A DNA stretch of 64,000 bases from Suipraeoptans intestinalis (GCF_009696485.1 NZ_VULY01000018.1:124001-188000); one strand, 5' to 3'; shown: positions 44,303 through 54,169, counted from the stretch's first letter. A program made the numbers and translations. The notes: generated by a model from the sequence alone, not told the origin.

Positions 44303-45316
44303 TTATGCTAATTCTGCAAAATATTTAATCGTTCTTACCATCTGACTTGTGTAAGAGTTCTCATTGTCATACCAGGATACCACCTGTACCTGTGTGGTTC
44401 CGTTATCCAGCGGAAGCACCATCGTCTGTGTAGCATCAAAGAGAGAACCGAACCGCATTCCAACGATGTCGCTTGAAACGATCTCGTCTGTGTTATATCC
44501 GAAGGATTCGTTTGCTGCTGCCTTCATCGCTGCATTTACCTGATCTGCCGTCACAGTTCCTTCTACGACTGCCGTCAGGATGGTAGTGGATCCTGTCGGC
44601 GTAGGAACACGCTGCGCTGCTCCGATCAATTTTCCGTTCAGTTCCGGAATAACAAGTCCGATCGCTTTTGCTGCCCCTGTGCTGTTGGGAACAATGTTTA
44701 CGGCTGCCGCACGGGATCTTCTGAGATCTCCCTTTTTCTGCGGTCCGTCCAGCGTCATCTGATCTCCTGTATAAGCATGGATCGTGCACATGATACCGGA
44801 TTTGATAGCTGCCAGATCATTCAGTGCCTTTGCCATCGGCGCAAGACAGTTGGTGGTACAGGAAGCTGCTGAGATCACAGTATCCTCTGCCTTTAATTCA
44901 TCATGATTTACATTGTAAACGATAGTAGGAAGATCGTTTCCGGCCGGTGCTGAAATGACAACCTTTCTTGCTCCTGCCTTCACGTGTGCAGATGCTTTCT
45001 CTTTGGAGGTGTAGAATCCTGTACATTCCAGAACTACGTCTACTCCGATCTCTCCCCAGGGAAGCTCCTCTGCATTTGCTTTTGCATAGATCTTGATCTC
45101 TTTTCCGTCTACCACGATAGAATCTTCTGTCGCTTCCACCTTATCTGCCAAAGCATATCTTCCCTGTGAAGAATCATATTTTAACAAATGAGCCAGCATA
45201 GCCGGAGATGTCAGGTCATTGATCGCTACAACCTCATATCCCTCTGCTCCGAACATCTGTCTGAATGCCAGACGTCCGATTCGTCCAAAACCATTAATTG
45301 CCACTTTTACTGCCAT
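44303..45316 (-). CDS. gapA: Glyceraldehyde-3-phosphate dehydrogenase
   Basis: 337 residues. NAD-binding [15 protein letters not shown], catalytic cysteine in [17 protein letters not shown], and [17 protein letters not shown]. First gene of the glycolytic cluster, with AGGAGG before the ATG and an operator-like palindrome in its promoter. Confidence 0.98.
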   Translation of the reverse strand: MAVKVAINGFGRIGRLAFRQMFGAEGYEVVAINDLTSPAMLAHLLKYDSSQGRYALADKVEATEDSIVVDGKEIKIYAKANAEELPWGEIGVDVVLECTGFYTSKEKASAHVKAGARKVVISAPAGNDLPTIVYNVNHDELKAEDTVISAASCTTNCLAPMAKALNDLAAIKSGIMCTIHAYTGDQMTLDGPQKKGDLRRSRAAAVNIVPNSTGAAKAIGLVIPELNGKLIGAAQRVPTPTGSTTILTAVVEGTVTADQVNAAMKAAANESFGYNTDEIVSSDIVGMRFGSLFDATQTMVLPLDNGTTQVQVVSWYDNENSYTSQMVRTIKYFAELA

Positions 45317-45387
45317 GATCCAATCCTCCTAAAGTTTTTCCTAGTATTTGAAATTCGAACTGTAAAAAACACTTCAACTTCTGTGAT

Positions 45388-45416
45388 ATTGTACTAAATT
45401 TGATACAACATTTCAA
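45388..45416 (-). promoter_or_regulatory. Promoter of gapA
   Basis: Minus-strand TTGAAA (45411-45416), 17-base spacer, TACAAT (45388-45393). Confidence 0.78.
45389..45408. promoter_or_regulatory. Palindromic operator inside the gapA promoter
   Basis: The 20-base sequence TTGTACTAAATTTGATACAA matches its own complement at 16 of 20 positions and fills the spacer between the two promoter boxes, overlapping the -10. A repressor site is likely; the regulator gene (a CggR or another) is not in the window. Confidence 0.58.
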
Positions 45417-45431
45417 GTAAATTTCCCATTT

Positions 45432-46235
45432 TTATGGAAGTTGCTTAAAAACCGGTATTCTGGAAGAAAATTCTGTGTAATATTTAAAACCACACGCTTT
45501 CAGGTACTCTACTCCTTGCGTAAACCGATATCCGATGTGCTCCGGACTGTGTGCATCCGAGCCCATGGTAATGATCTCTCCGCCCAGCTCCCTGTATCTT
45601 TGCAGGATCCTTTTGTGTGGGTGTGGAAAGGAAAGTCCGTATTTCAGTCCGGCCGTATTTACCTCCAGTCCCTGTCTTCTGTCTACAAGAAGGCGCAGGA
45701 TCTCATCGATGATCTCCATCAGAGGCTCCAGCCGGTAGCTTCCTTCCTTCTCCCGTCCATACCGGACCACATAATCCAGATGCCCCAGAACATCAAATTC
45801 TTCACAGGCCCTTACAGAAGCCAGATTCGCTTCCATCGCCTGTTTGTAAACCTCCATATCTGTCTTTCCTTGAAACAGTACTCCCTTGGCAGGATCCTCT
45901 CCCTGGATGCAGTGAACGGATCCTATGATAAAATCAAAAGGATGAGAAGCTGTCAGTTCCCTGTAATACTTTCCCAGATAAGGACGAAGTCCCAGTTCCA
46001 CCCCGATTCCCACGTCTATTTTATCCCGGTACGCTTCTTTTAAGGGCTGCAGCGCCTTGAAATATTCCTCCACAGGGAAAATACACTCTTCTCCCCATTC
46101 CATATCATCCTTGTCAAAGTGATCGGTCAGACATATTTTTTTCATCTGTTTTTGGATCGCACCCTCAATCATTTCCTCCGGTTTCGCCTGGGAATCATGG
46201 GAAAATGCAGTGTGCATATGTACGTCCGCCCTCAT
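45432..46235 (-). CDS. PHP-domain histidinol-phosphatase-like protein
   Basis: 267 residues from the ATG at 46235, which overlaps the mnmA stop (ATGA). A GTG nine bases upstream is possible but its ribosome site touches it. PHP fold: RADVHMHTAFSHDSQAKPEE, CLTDHFDKDDMEW and TMGSDAHSPEHIGYRF give the metal ligands. The HisJ type dephosphorylates histidinol phosphate; position here, away from other his genes, leaves the substrate open. Confidence 0.85.
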   Translation of the reverse strand: MRADVHMHTAFSHDSQAKPEEMIEGAIQKQMKKICLTDHFDKDDMEWGEECIFPVEEYFKALQPLKEAYRDKIDVGIGVELGLRPYLGKYYRELTASHPFDFIIGSVHCIQGEDPAKGVLFQGKTDMEVYKQAMEANLASVRACEEFDVLGHLDYVVRYGREKEGSYRLEPLMEIIDEILRLLVDRRQGLEVNTAGLKYGLSFPHPHKRILQRYRELGGEIITMGSDAHSPEHIGYRFTQGVEYLKACGFKYYTEFSSRIPVFKQLP

Positions 46236-47323
46236 AGGATCCACCCTTTCCGGATCACGCCGCCGCCTACCACCAGTTCGTTGTCATAAAGAACCAGCGC
46301 CTGCCCCGGAGCCGCCGCTCCCTGCGGTTCTTCAAAAATACAGACAGCTTCCCCTTCATCCACCTGTTCGATGCGGCACCGGCCTCCTTTGTGATTATAT
46401 CGGATCTTTCCCCACAAAGTCTTGTTCCGGGGAAACCGTTCTTCTGACATGAGATTTAATTCCCCGATCCTGATGTGGGTAGACAGTGTATCCTCCTTCT
46501 TCCCCAGAACAACTTCATTGGTCTGCGGCCGTATCTCCAGAACAAAAACCGGAAATCCCAAAGCGATCCCCAGTCCCTTTCTCTGTCCCACAGTATAATG
46601 CACGATCCCTTTGTGTTTTCCCACCACTGTTCCGTCCTTCAGCACAAAATTTCCGGGACAGCTTCCCTTGTCCGTGTTCTGTTCAATATATCCTGCATAG
46701 TCTCCGTCCGGAACGAAACAGATGTCCTGACTGTCCGGTTTTTTTGCGATCCGAAGGGAAATCTTCTGCGCGATCTCCCGAATCTCCTCCTTATGGTAAT
46801 CTCCCACAGGCATCAGCGTTCTTGCCAGCTGCTCCTGGGTCAGATTATACAGGGCGTAGGTCTGATCCTTCCCTTTCGTAACGGAAGTTCGGATGGACCG
46901 GCGTCCGTTGGGCAGGCTGACAATCCTTGCATAATGGCCGGTTGCAATATAATCCGCTCCGATATCCATGCTTCTTTTCAGCAGGGAGTCCCATTTGACA
47001 TGGCGATTACAGGCAATACAGGGATTTGGCGTTCTTCCCTGCAGATATTCTTCCAGAAAATAGTCTATGACCTTCTCCTTAAATTCTTTTTTAAAGTTCA
47101 TCACATAATGTGGGATGCCGATGGCTGCCGCCACCCGTCTGGCATCGTCTACCGCACTCAGCCCGCAGCATCCTCCCTGCTCTTCCTGAAAAGTCCTGTC
47201 CTCATCCTGCCAGATCTGCATCGTGACGCCGATCACGTCATATCCTTCCTCTTTTAATAAATAGGCAGCCACAGAGGAGTCAACTCCTCCGGACATGCCT
47301 ACCACTACTTTTTTTCGATTCAT
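46232..47323 (-). CDS. mnmA: tRNA-uridine 2-sulfurtransferase
   Basis: 363 residues. PP-loop VVVGMSGGVDSSVAAYLLKE; catalytic cysteines in TPNPCIACNRHVKWD and QDICFVPDGDY. Makes 2-thiouridine at the wobble position using sulfur passed from the cysteine desulfurase encoded two genes upstream, which explains the clustering. Fifteen bases after iscU. Confidence 0.96.
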   Translation of the reverse strand: MNRKKVVVGMSGGVDSSVAAYLLKEEGYDVIGVTMQIWQDEDRTFQEEQGGCCGLSAVDDARRVAAAIGIPHYVMNFKKEFKEKVIDYFLEEYLQGRTPNPCIACNRHVKWDSLLKRSMDIGADYIATGHYARIVSLPNGRRSIRTSVTKGKDQTYALYNLTQEQLARTLMPVGDYHKEEIREIAQKISLRIAKKPDSQDICFVPDGDYAGYIEQNTDKGSCPGNFVLKDGTVVGKHKGIVHYTVGQRKGLGIALGFPVFVLEIRPQTNEVVLGKKEDTLSTHIRIGELNLMSEERFPRNKTLWGKIRYNHKGGRCRIEQVDEGEAVCIFEEPQGAAAPGQALVLYDNELVVGGGVIRKGWIL

Positions 47324-47338
47324 GTTGTCTCCCGAAAT

Positions 47339-47782
47339 TTAATATTCTTCCTCTTCTTCCTCTTCATGAATATCCGACTTTGGCTTTTCCAGCCCTTCGA
47401 TCTTTATCTGGTGTTTCTCCGCATAATCCCACAACGCCGCATGGATGGCCTCCTCTGCCAGCAAAGAGCAGTGTACCTTTACCGGCGGCAGTCCGTCCAG
47501 CGCCTCCATCACTGCTTTGTTAGTGATCGCCATCGCTTCCTGGATGGATTTGCCTTTGACCAGCTCCGTAGCCATACTGCTTGTGGCAACCGCGGCTCCG
47601 CAGCCGAACGTCTTAAATTTGACATCCCGAATGATCTGATCGTCGTCTATATCCAGATAGATCCGCATAATGTCTCCACACTTTGCATTCCCTACCGTTC
47701 CTACGCCGCTGGCATTTTCTATTTCTCCCATATTTCTTGGATGCTGGAAATGATCCATTACTTTTTCTGTATACATATTCAT
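47339..47782 (-). CDS. iscU: Iron-sulfur cluster scaffold, IscU/NifU N-terminal type
   Basis: 147 residues. Three cluster-ligand cysteines are in VGNAKCGDIMRIYL, FKTFGCGAAVATSSM and VKVHCSLLAEEAI. It assembles iron-sulfur clusters with the adjacent desulfurase. It ends in an unusual Glu run (HEEEEEEEY). Forty bases after iscS. Confidence 0.93.
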   Translation of the reverse strand: MNMYTEKVMDHFQHPRNMGEIENASGVGTVGNAKCGDIMRIYLDIDDDQIIRDVKFKTFGCGAAVATSSMATELVKGKSIQEAMAITNKAVMEALDGLPPVKVHCSLLAEEAIHAALWDYAEKHQIKIEGLEKPKSDIHEEEEEEEY

Positions 47783-47822
47783 ACCTCCTGGTCTGCTTTT
47801 TGGACTTGTTTTTTCAGTCTGT

Positions 47823-49013
47823 CTACTTTTCTGAACCGTGTTTTTTTATAAAATCCTCATAGAGAGGAGACATCTTCCTTAACTGCGCAATAATCTCTTT
47901 CAGGCTTTCCACTACATAACTGATTTCTTCCTTCGTCGTCTCCTCACTCAACGTCAGACGCAGGGAGCCGTGGGCGATTTCGTGAGGCAGCCCGATGGCC
48001 AGCAGTACGTGGGAAGGGTCTAAGGACCCTGAAGTACAGGCAGAGCCGCTGGATCCGCAGATTCCCTTCATATCCAGCAGGATCAGAAGGGATTCTCCTT
48101 CAATGAAGCGGAAACTGAAATTGACGTTGTTTGGCAGTCTGTCCGTCCGGTGCCCGTTCAGTTTCACATAGGAAATTTCCGATTCGATCTGACGGATCAG
48201 TTCATCCCGAAGTTCGATCTCATGTCTGGCCCGCTCCTCCATGGTAGCCGCCGCTCTTTTTACCGCTGCTCCCAGTCCTACGATGCCCGGAACATTTTCC
48301 GTACCTGCCCTCCTCTTTCTCTCCTGTCCTCCGCCGTGGATGAAAGAGCGAATCCTTACGCCGGTGCGGATGTAAAGGAAGCCGATCCCCTTTGGTCCGT
48401 TTAATTTGTGGCCGCTGGCACTCAGCATGTCAATGTGGCACGCATCCACCTGAATGGGGATCTGTCCGAAAGCCTGAACGGCATCCGTATGGAACAAAAT
48501 TCCGTGCTCATGGGCAATTTCGCCGATTTCCCTGATGGGCTGGATCGTTCCGATCTCATTGTTGGCATACATGATAGAGATCAGGATCGTCGTCGGACGG
48601 ATCGCCTTCCTTAACGCATCCAAATCCACCTTTCCGTCTGCATCCACATCCAGATAGGTTACCTCAAATCCGTTTTTTTCCAGGTATTCCGCTGTATGCA
48701 GGATCGCATGGTGTTCTATCTTACTGGTGATGATATGGTTTCCTTTGCTCTTGTACGCCTCTGCCGTAGCCTTCAGCGCCCAGTTATCCGCCTCAGAGCC
48801 TCCGGCCGTAAAATAGATCTCGTTGCTTTTTGCTCCCAGCACATCTGCTATGATCTCCCGCTGTGCCGCGATCACTTCCTTGTTCCCGGCTGCAAAGCTG
48901 TAAACACTGGAGGGATTTCCGTACTGCTCTGTAAAATAAGGCAGCATGGCTTCTACTACCTCCGGTGCAGTCTTTGTGGTTGCCGCATTATCCAAATAGA
49001 TAGGTCTGTTCAT
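47823..49013 (-). CDS. iscS: Cysteine desulfurase, NifS/IscS type
   Basis: 396 residues. PLP enzyme that releases sulfur from cysteine. YLDNAATTKT at the start, pyridoxal-binding Lys in SASGHKLNGPKGIGF, and the mobile-loop active cysteine in SSGSACTSGSLDPSHVLLAI. Sulfur goes to IscU for clusters and to MnmA for tRNA thiolation. Follows iscR by 120 bases without a clear new promoter. Confidence 0.95.
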   Translation of the reverse strand: MNRPIYLDNAATTKTAPEVVEAMLPYFTEQYGNPSSVYSFAAGNKEVIAAQREIIADVLGAKSNEIYFTAGGSEADNWALKATAEAYKSKGNHIITSKIEHHAILHTAEYLEKNGFEVTYLDVDADGKVDLDALRKAIRPTTILISIMYANNEIGTIQPIREIGEIAHEHGILFHTDAVQAFGQIPIQVDACHIDMLSASGHKLNGPKGIGFLYIRTGVRIRSFIHGGGQERKRRAGTENVPGIVGLGAAVKRAAATMEERARHEIELRDELIRQIESEISYVKLNGHRTDRLPNNVNFSFRFIEGESLLILLDMKGICGSSGSACTSGSLDPSHVLLAIGLPHEIAHGSLRLTLSEETTKEEISYVVESLKEIIAQLRKMSPLYEDFIKKHGSEK

Positions 49014-49133
49014 TTTGCACTCTCCTTTTCACTGTTATGTTCTGCTGGTTTCTATGTCGCTGCACCCATATCCTGCAGCCGTCCAAAATCCTTTTCCTGT
49101 CTTTGTTTTTCTTCTGATCCCTGCCCGGACCTG

Positions 49134-49592
49134 TCAATTTACACATTGTGGTCCCGGAGAATTGCCCGCCGGATTTTTTACCCGGCTTTCCCATACCAGT
49201 TCGCTCAATTTGATCTCATCGACAGTTTCATTGATACTGTTATTGATCTTCTGCCAGACGTACTTGGTCACACAACTGTCTGCTCCCTGGCAGCCTTCTT
49301 CCTCGTGAAAGGCTCCGCACCGGACAGGCTCCAGATCTCCCTCCAGCGCCCGCAGCACATCTCCCACCGATACGGTATCCGCCTCTTTCGCCAGCACATA
49401 ACCGCCTCCGGCTCCCCGGATGCTGGTCACCAGTCCCGCCTTTTTCAGAAGCGCCATCAATTGCTCCAGATATCGTTCGGAAATGTCCTGTCTTCCGGCA
49501 ATGCTTCCTATGGATACCGGTTCCTCCTCTCCATAACGAGCCAGATCTATAATAGCTCGAAGGCCATATCTTCCTTTCGTGGAAAGTTTCAT
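49134..49592 (-). CDS. iscR: Rrf2-family regulator IscR
   Basis: 152 residues from ATG 49592; the frame is open farther upstream, but that part covers the promoter. Winged helix MKLSTKGRYGLRAIIDLARY and GSIAGRQDISERYLEQLMAL; three cysteines (RCGAFHEEEGCQGADSC) could hold a [2Fe-2S] cluster for sensing. Probably represses its own operon with iscS-iscU when clusters are plentiful. Confidence 0.92.
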   Translation of the reverse strand: MKLSTKGRYGLRAIIDLARYGEEEPVSIGSIAGRQDISERYLEQLMALLKKAGLVTSIRGAGGGYVLAKEADTVSVGDVLRALEGDLEPVRCGAFHEEEGCQGADSCVTKYVWQKINNSINETVDEIKLSELVWESRVKNPAGNSPGPQCVN

Positions 49593-49614
49593 GCTTCTCA
49601 CCTTCTTTTCAATT

Positions 49615-49631
49615 CCTACTTTTTTACTAGG
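49615..49631. promoter_or_regulatory. Candidate IscR operator
   Basis: CCTAC-N7-ACTAGG type palindrome (CCTACTTTTTTACTAGG) downstream of the iscR -10 box, 23 bases before the ATG. It fits the CCTA...TAGG layout of Rrf2/IscR boxes. Confidence 0.6.
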
Positions 49632-49643
49632 GTTTGCATTCAT

Positions 49644-49672
49644 AGAATACCACGCTCCCTCATCCCTGTCAA
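49644..49672 (-). promoter_or_regulatory. Promoter of iscR-iscS-iscU-mnmA
   Basis: Minus-strand TTGACA (49667-49672), 17-base spacer, TATTCT (49644-49649). Confidence 0.82.
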
Positions 49673-49778
49673 CAACATCTGCTGTATCTATTTCCGTACA
49701 CAATTTCTGCATCTAAAAAGAAACCAGCGCTTTACAGAAATCGCTTCTTTCCTGTGCGCTGGTTCTTTTTATTTCCTG

Positions 49779-52700
49779 TTATCTGTTTTTCCGGCGGAGG
49801 CTCATTCTCACGATCCCCAGCATACTCAGGCCACTTACAAGCAGCCATATCGCACTTCTTGCCGGAGCAGCCGCATCTCCCGTCTTTGCTGCCCTTTTTA
49901 CTTTGGATGTTCCTCTGGTCGCATCTTTCTTTTCCGGTTCAGGGAGCTTCCGATTCACCACCGTCTGTTCCAGGGTTTTCCCATCTTCACGAATTTCAAA
50001 GCGATACCTCTGCTCCTCCTTCTGGTAGCCTTCCGGAGCCTTGCTTTCCACCACTTCGTAAGTTCCATAGACCAGATCCGCAAATACCGCCATTCCCGCA
50101 TGATCCGTGATCTGCCTTTTCACTTCCTTTCCGTCCTGAAGCAGTGTAAATTCTGCTCCGGAAAGGGGATGTTTTTCCCCGTCCTGCTTGTATATCTTGA
50201 CAGTGCCTTTGATCTTTCGATTCGTTACCGTTCCCAGATCTATCGCAGTCTCCTTGTTTTCTTTCACAGATACTTCCAGGCTGTCCTCCTTTTGTACATA
50301 CCCTTCTATCGTCTGTATCTCTCTGATCTCATAATCGCCATAGGGAATATCACGAAAGAGCACCTCGCCTTTCTCGTCACTCGTTGCCTCTGCGATCGGC
50401 TTGTCGGTCTCTCCCTTTCCATAGATCGCAAAGGTGACGCCTGGCAGCTTCCTTCCCTTTTCATCCTGGTCTGCCTTTGTCAGACGAATATCTCTGCGAA
50501 TCGGCCTGTTTTCAAACACCTGCACTTCTACCGGTTTTTCTTTCGTCACCTGGATCTTCCGGCCTTTGGGTTCCAGGATCTCATAGCCTTCGATTCCCTT
50601 GCTTTCTACCAGCGTATACTCTCCAAAAGGAACGGTAGAAAATACCGCTTCTCCTTTTTCGTCCGTCACTTGTGTGGCAATCAGCTTTTCTCCCTGCATC
50701 AAACGAAATTCTACGCCGGAAAGAGGGATCTCTTCTTTGTTGTCTCCTGTTTCTGTTGAGATCTTTCGGATGGAGACTTCTCTTGCCTGCGGAATGATTC
50801 CTGCATTTCTGACGGCAGACTTGGAAATGGGATTTAAGGAAAATCCATAGCTGTCTCCTCGCTGACCCGATACTGTTTCCACATTGCTTTGGTTGTTTGC
50901 CGTCCCGTTGACTTCCGTAAAGATTTCATAGGTTTCCTTTGCAAAACGGATGCGGTAGTCTCCTCTTTTGAACACTTCTATCTGGTAGTGTCCTTTTTCA
51001 TCTGTTACAGCGGTAAGAGGGACTCCCTTTGGATCTTTTGCCACTTCTTTGGTGGCAGAATCCACCACCTCTATCCTTCTTCCTGCAATCCGCTCTTCTG
51101 TTTCATCCATAACGCCATCTTCATCCGTATCATCAAATAAAACGCCTTCCACCCCATACTTCTCGTAGGTTACTTTCACAGAGTTTCCCTCTGAATACGT
51201 TTTTCCATCTGTTGCGATAGCGGAAGAATTAATGGCCACTTCCCCCGGGGTCAAAGTTTTGTCATAGGGCATCCGGCAGCAAAGGAAGAAGTCCACTTCC
51301 GATTTTGATTCCATCTGTACGCCCTTTTTTAAAACAAATTTCACACTTTTTACCTGAGAAAACTCCTGTATCTGCGCTGCTGTCAGCCACTGTCCGTCCC
51401 TGACGCTTTCCAGATCTTTTCCCTGCGCCGCCACCTGATAAAAGACGTCAAATTTTTCCAGTGCCGCCTGATTTTCAGGAAGGCTTTCCAAAGACTGTAC
51501 CAGCTTTGTGGAAAATTGGGATGCACGATCCAGATATTCTCCCTGATCGTTTGCTACGATGTAGTGGTCTCCTTTGTACGGCAGAACATCTATGATATAT
51601 GCATTCTGCACATTGGCGATCGTATTATTGAAAATATTGATCTTATAATAAAAGGAATACCCCAGATCTCCTGTCGCAAACAAGGTGAAATTATTCCTGT
51701 CATACCCTACCTGTTTCTTTACCAGTAACTCATACGGGGGAATATAGTTGATGTAGGAACTGGTGGCAGCAAGCATCTCGTCTACGTTTCCATTTTCATT
51801 TAGATCCAGCACATCTGTATATTCATTTTCCTTATCTTGCGGCAGGATCACATCATTGTTGCCATATACCATAAAGCTTTCTATCTTGTTATTTCCTGCA
51901 TTGGCAGAAGGCAGTGCCCTGATTTTCGTTTCTATTCTCGCAGAGTTATACCGATAATCACTAGGGTCCATATGAGGGATCGTGTAGATTACAGCAGTAC
52001 GCCCTGTATTTTTAAAGTTCTCTACAACCTGCGGCGCTTCGATCTTGTCAAGATACCCGTAGGTTCCGGTGGTACTGTCATACTCAAATGCCGGCGGCAA
52101 AAGCTGGATCACCTTAACATGTTCCAATGGTTCATTTGCCAGTGGTCCCCAATTTCCCCGGTTATATTGGGCATAGACTTGCGTGCTGTATTTAAGAAAG
52201 CTTCCCGATGCCGAGTAAGCAACGCTTTGGTTCTCTGTATTTGTGATCTCAACTTTGGGATTAATGATCCCGATACCGGTACGCGCCCAGTAATCATTTC
52301 CCTTTACCAGGCTTCTGTCCTTTTCGGCTGTATCCATGCCTTCTCCCAGTCTGCTGGTTACCACTGATGCTGAGGCATCTCCATAGTAATATTGTCGGAG
52401 GGCATACGTGCCGTCCTGAAATTTTTTCTCTTCTTCCTTCGTCGGATAAGCCTGCGTAATTATTCGCACAGCGCTGTTATTTAGCTCTATCGGTCTGGAC
52501 AGCTCCAGTTCCAGCTTCAGGTATCTGGCCTGCGTGTCCTCGATCGCCACTTTCTCCTGATATTTAATATTTTCCCGGATCAGTTCTTTCGTGCCATCCG
52601 CCCGGATCCCATATAGCTTATTGGGAGCATTAATGGCTTCTATCATAGCATTTCTGATCTCTGCCTTTCTTTCCTCTGACAATCTCGGGGAATAATCCAT

Positions 52701-54131
52701 CACTTTGGCAACGGTAAAATACTTATAATACAACCTTCCCGTATCTCCCCGGCTGATGAGGTTATCCGTAATGCTCCATACCTTTGTCGTCTGTCCGTTG
52801 TCCGGGTTTTGGGCAGATTCTCCATTATTACTGTTTCTGACGTCCAGTGTATAGATCAAACCCTCTGCCGTCTGCTCCTGCTTCCTGTCATACAGTTTTT
52901 TTCCATAATAGGTATAGTCACCCTCACTTATGTCATAACTTATCCCATTTTCCGTGGTTCCGGCTCCGGTAAGATTATCCTTCCATATGCTGAACTCGCC
53001 GCCCGGCTTAAAATAAACCGGAATCAGATAGTAGGATGCTTTTTGGTCCGGCAATCGCCTCTCATCACTTAATCCTGCATTCACAATATAGCTTGCTTCA
53101 ATAGTATAAATTTGGGGATCTCCCGTTTCATCAAAAAAAGGAGCATTAACCATGCTGATGAATTCACCCCAGGAAGTTATCCCGACTTTTCCTTCACGCC
53201 ATCCTTCCCTTACATAGCTGATATCCGGATTCTCTCTGAAAAAAGTAGCGATCCTTGTCGTTTCATCGTAGGTCCAGCCCGCTCTCTTTGCATGCTCCGT
53301 CAGTTCTCCGTAGGGAGGCATTTTAAATTGCATTTTAATATTTTTAGGACGTCTGTAATCCACACGCTCTGTCAGATCTTCCGGTTCTGTCACCGTTTCT
53401 GAAAACATAGGGAAGACGGTTACTTCTGTTTCCCCCGTCGTTTTCTGATTCTCCGGAATATTTCGTGCATGGTAGAAAAAAGCCTCTTTTGCCTTATCAT
53501 ATCCTGACGCATACCACATATTAATGTGGCTGTCATTGATTTCCAGCCAATCAGCCTTTGCCGTGTAGATCTTTTGTGTGCTGTAAAGCACTTCCTTCCC
53601 CTGGAGATCCGCCAGGGTCACGTTCGTTCTATCCTCTCCGTCACCCTGCAGCATCTGAAAATCCACCGTTACCCGATCTCCCGTTTCTGCTTTTCCACCG
53701 ATAAACTTGAACGGGAACGGAAATGTGATATTGGTGCCTCCTGCAATCGCATTTAATTTATAGACCATGTAATAATGCGTCTCATCTTCCAGATATTTTG
53801 AAAGGTATGCATTTTGTGAGTCTACAAATTGAGGCTTTGCAGCCTTACCTTCGTTTTTTTCTACCCGAAGGACCAGCCATGGGTTTTCTATTTTTACGCC
53901 ATCTCCCGACACCACAAGATTTGCCGCTGCATTGACAGGGGCTTCCGCTTGGAATTCTGTTTGCTCATTCTGGCTTCCGTCTCCTTCCAGATTAAAAATA
54001 CGTACAGAAACATTCTGCGTATCTGCCGCCTGAAGAGAATCTGTAAATCCTCCCGGCCAAACACTCAGCAGCACTGCGCATGCCAGCAGAAACCCGATTC
54101 CGCGCCTCTTAATTTGTGTCACTTTTTTCAT
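49779..54131 (-). CDS. Large surface adhesin with SdrD-type and three CnaB/SpaA modules
   Basis: 1450 residues from ATG 54131 (GAGGAGG six bases upstream; an alternative GTG at 54146 is inside that site). Signal peptide (1-35), about 1000 residues of unrecognised, probably adhesive, N-terminal domains, then an SdrD-like module (VEGVLFDDTDEDGVMDETEE, Ca-binding type). Three CnaB/SpaA modules follow, each with a strand Lys (IRKIS, RLTKAD, KIYKQD) and Glu (LVESK, IREIQ, VVESK) able to form intramolecular isopeptide bonds. The C-terminus has AAKTGD, a hydrophobic segment and a RRKNR tail, a non-canonical sortase signal without Leu-Pro. No sortase is in the window. Confidence 0.85.
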   Translation of the reverse strand: MKKVTQIKRRGIGFLLACAVLLSVWPGGFTDSLQAADTQNVSVRIFNLEGDGSQNEQTEFQAEAPVNAAANLVVSGDGVKIENPWLVLRVEKNEGKAAKPQFVDSQNAYLSKYLEDETHYYMVYKLNAIAGGTNITFPFPFKFIGGKAETGDRVTVDFQMLQGDGEDRTNVTLADLQGKEVLYSTQKIYTAKADWLEINDSHINMWYASGYDKAKEAFFYHARNIPENQKTTGETEVTVFPMFSETVTEPEDLTERVDYRRPKNIKMQFKMPPYGELTEHAKRAGWTYDETTRIATFFRENPDISYVREGWREGKVGITSWGEFISMVNAPFFDETGDPQIYTIEASYIVNAGLSDERRLPDQKASYYLIPVYFKPGGEFSIWKDNLTGAGTTENGISYDISEGDYTYYGKKLYDRKQEQTAEGLIYTLDVRNSNNGESAQNPDNGQTTKVWSITDNLISRGDTGRLYYKYFTVAKVMDYSPRLSEERKAEIRNAMIEAINAPNKLYGIRADGTKELIRENIKYQEKVAIEDTQARYLKLELELSRPIELNNSAVRIITQAYPTKEEEKKFQDGTYALRQYYYGDASASVVTSRLGEGMDTAEKDRSLVKGNDYWARTGIGIINPKVEITNTENQSVAYSASGSFLKYSTQVYAQYNRGNWGPLANEPLEHVKVIQLLPPAFEYDSTTGTYGYLDKIEAPQVVENFKNTGRTAVIYTIPHMDPSDYRYNSARIETKIRALPSANAGNNKIESFMVYGNNDVILPQDKENEYTDVLDLNENGNVDEMLAATSSYINYIPPYELLVKKQVGYDRNNFTLFATGDLGYSFYYKINIFNNTIANVQNAYIIDVLPYKGDHYIVANDQGEYLDRASQFSTKLVQSLESLPENQAALEKFDVFYQVAAQGKDLESVRDGQWLTAAQIQEFSQVKSVKFVLKKGVQMESKSEVDFFLCCRMPYDKTLTPGEVAINSSAIATDGKTYSEGNSVKVTYEKYGVEGVLFDDTDEDGVMDETEERIAGRRIEVVDSATKEVAKDPKGVPLTAVTDEKGHYQIEVFKRGDYRIRFAKETYEIFTEVNGTANNQSNVETVSGQRGDSYGFSLNPISKSAVRNAGIIPQAREVSIRKISTETGDNKEEIPLSGVEFRLMQGEKLIATQVTDEKGEAVFSTVPFGEYTLVESKGIEGYEILEPKGRKIQVTKEKPVEVQVFENRPIRRDIRLTKADQDEKGRKLPGVTFAIYGKGETDKPIAEATSDEKGEVLFRDIPYGDYEIREIQTIEGYVQKEDSLEVSVKENKETAIDLGTVTNRKIKGTVKIYKQDGEKHPLSGAEFTLLQDGKEVKRQITDHAGMAVFADLVYGTYEVVESKAPEGYQKEEQRYRFEIREDGKTLEQTVVNRKLPEPEKKDATRGTSKVKRAAKTGDAAAPARSAIWLLVSGLSMLGIVRMSLRRKNR

Positions 54132-54163
54132 AAGTATCCTCCTCACTCCTGTAGCTTCTTGCT

Positions 54164-54169
54164 ATTATA
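54164..54169 (-). promoter_or_regulatory. Promoter -10 of the adhesin gene
   Basis: TATAAT on the minus strand 33 bases before the ATG; no good -35 at 17 bases (TATGGA). Confidence 0.5.

Noticed and set aside
48696-50759. 687-residue plus-strand open frame
   Set aside because: It is antisense to iscS, iscR and the adhesin; the translation is rich in Cys/Phe/Ser runs, has no domain and crosses real gene ends and the iscR promoter.
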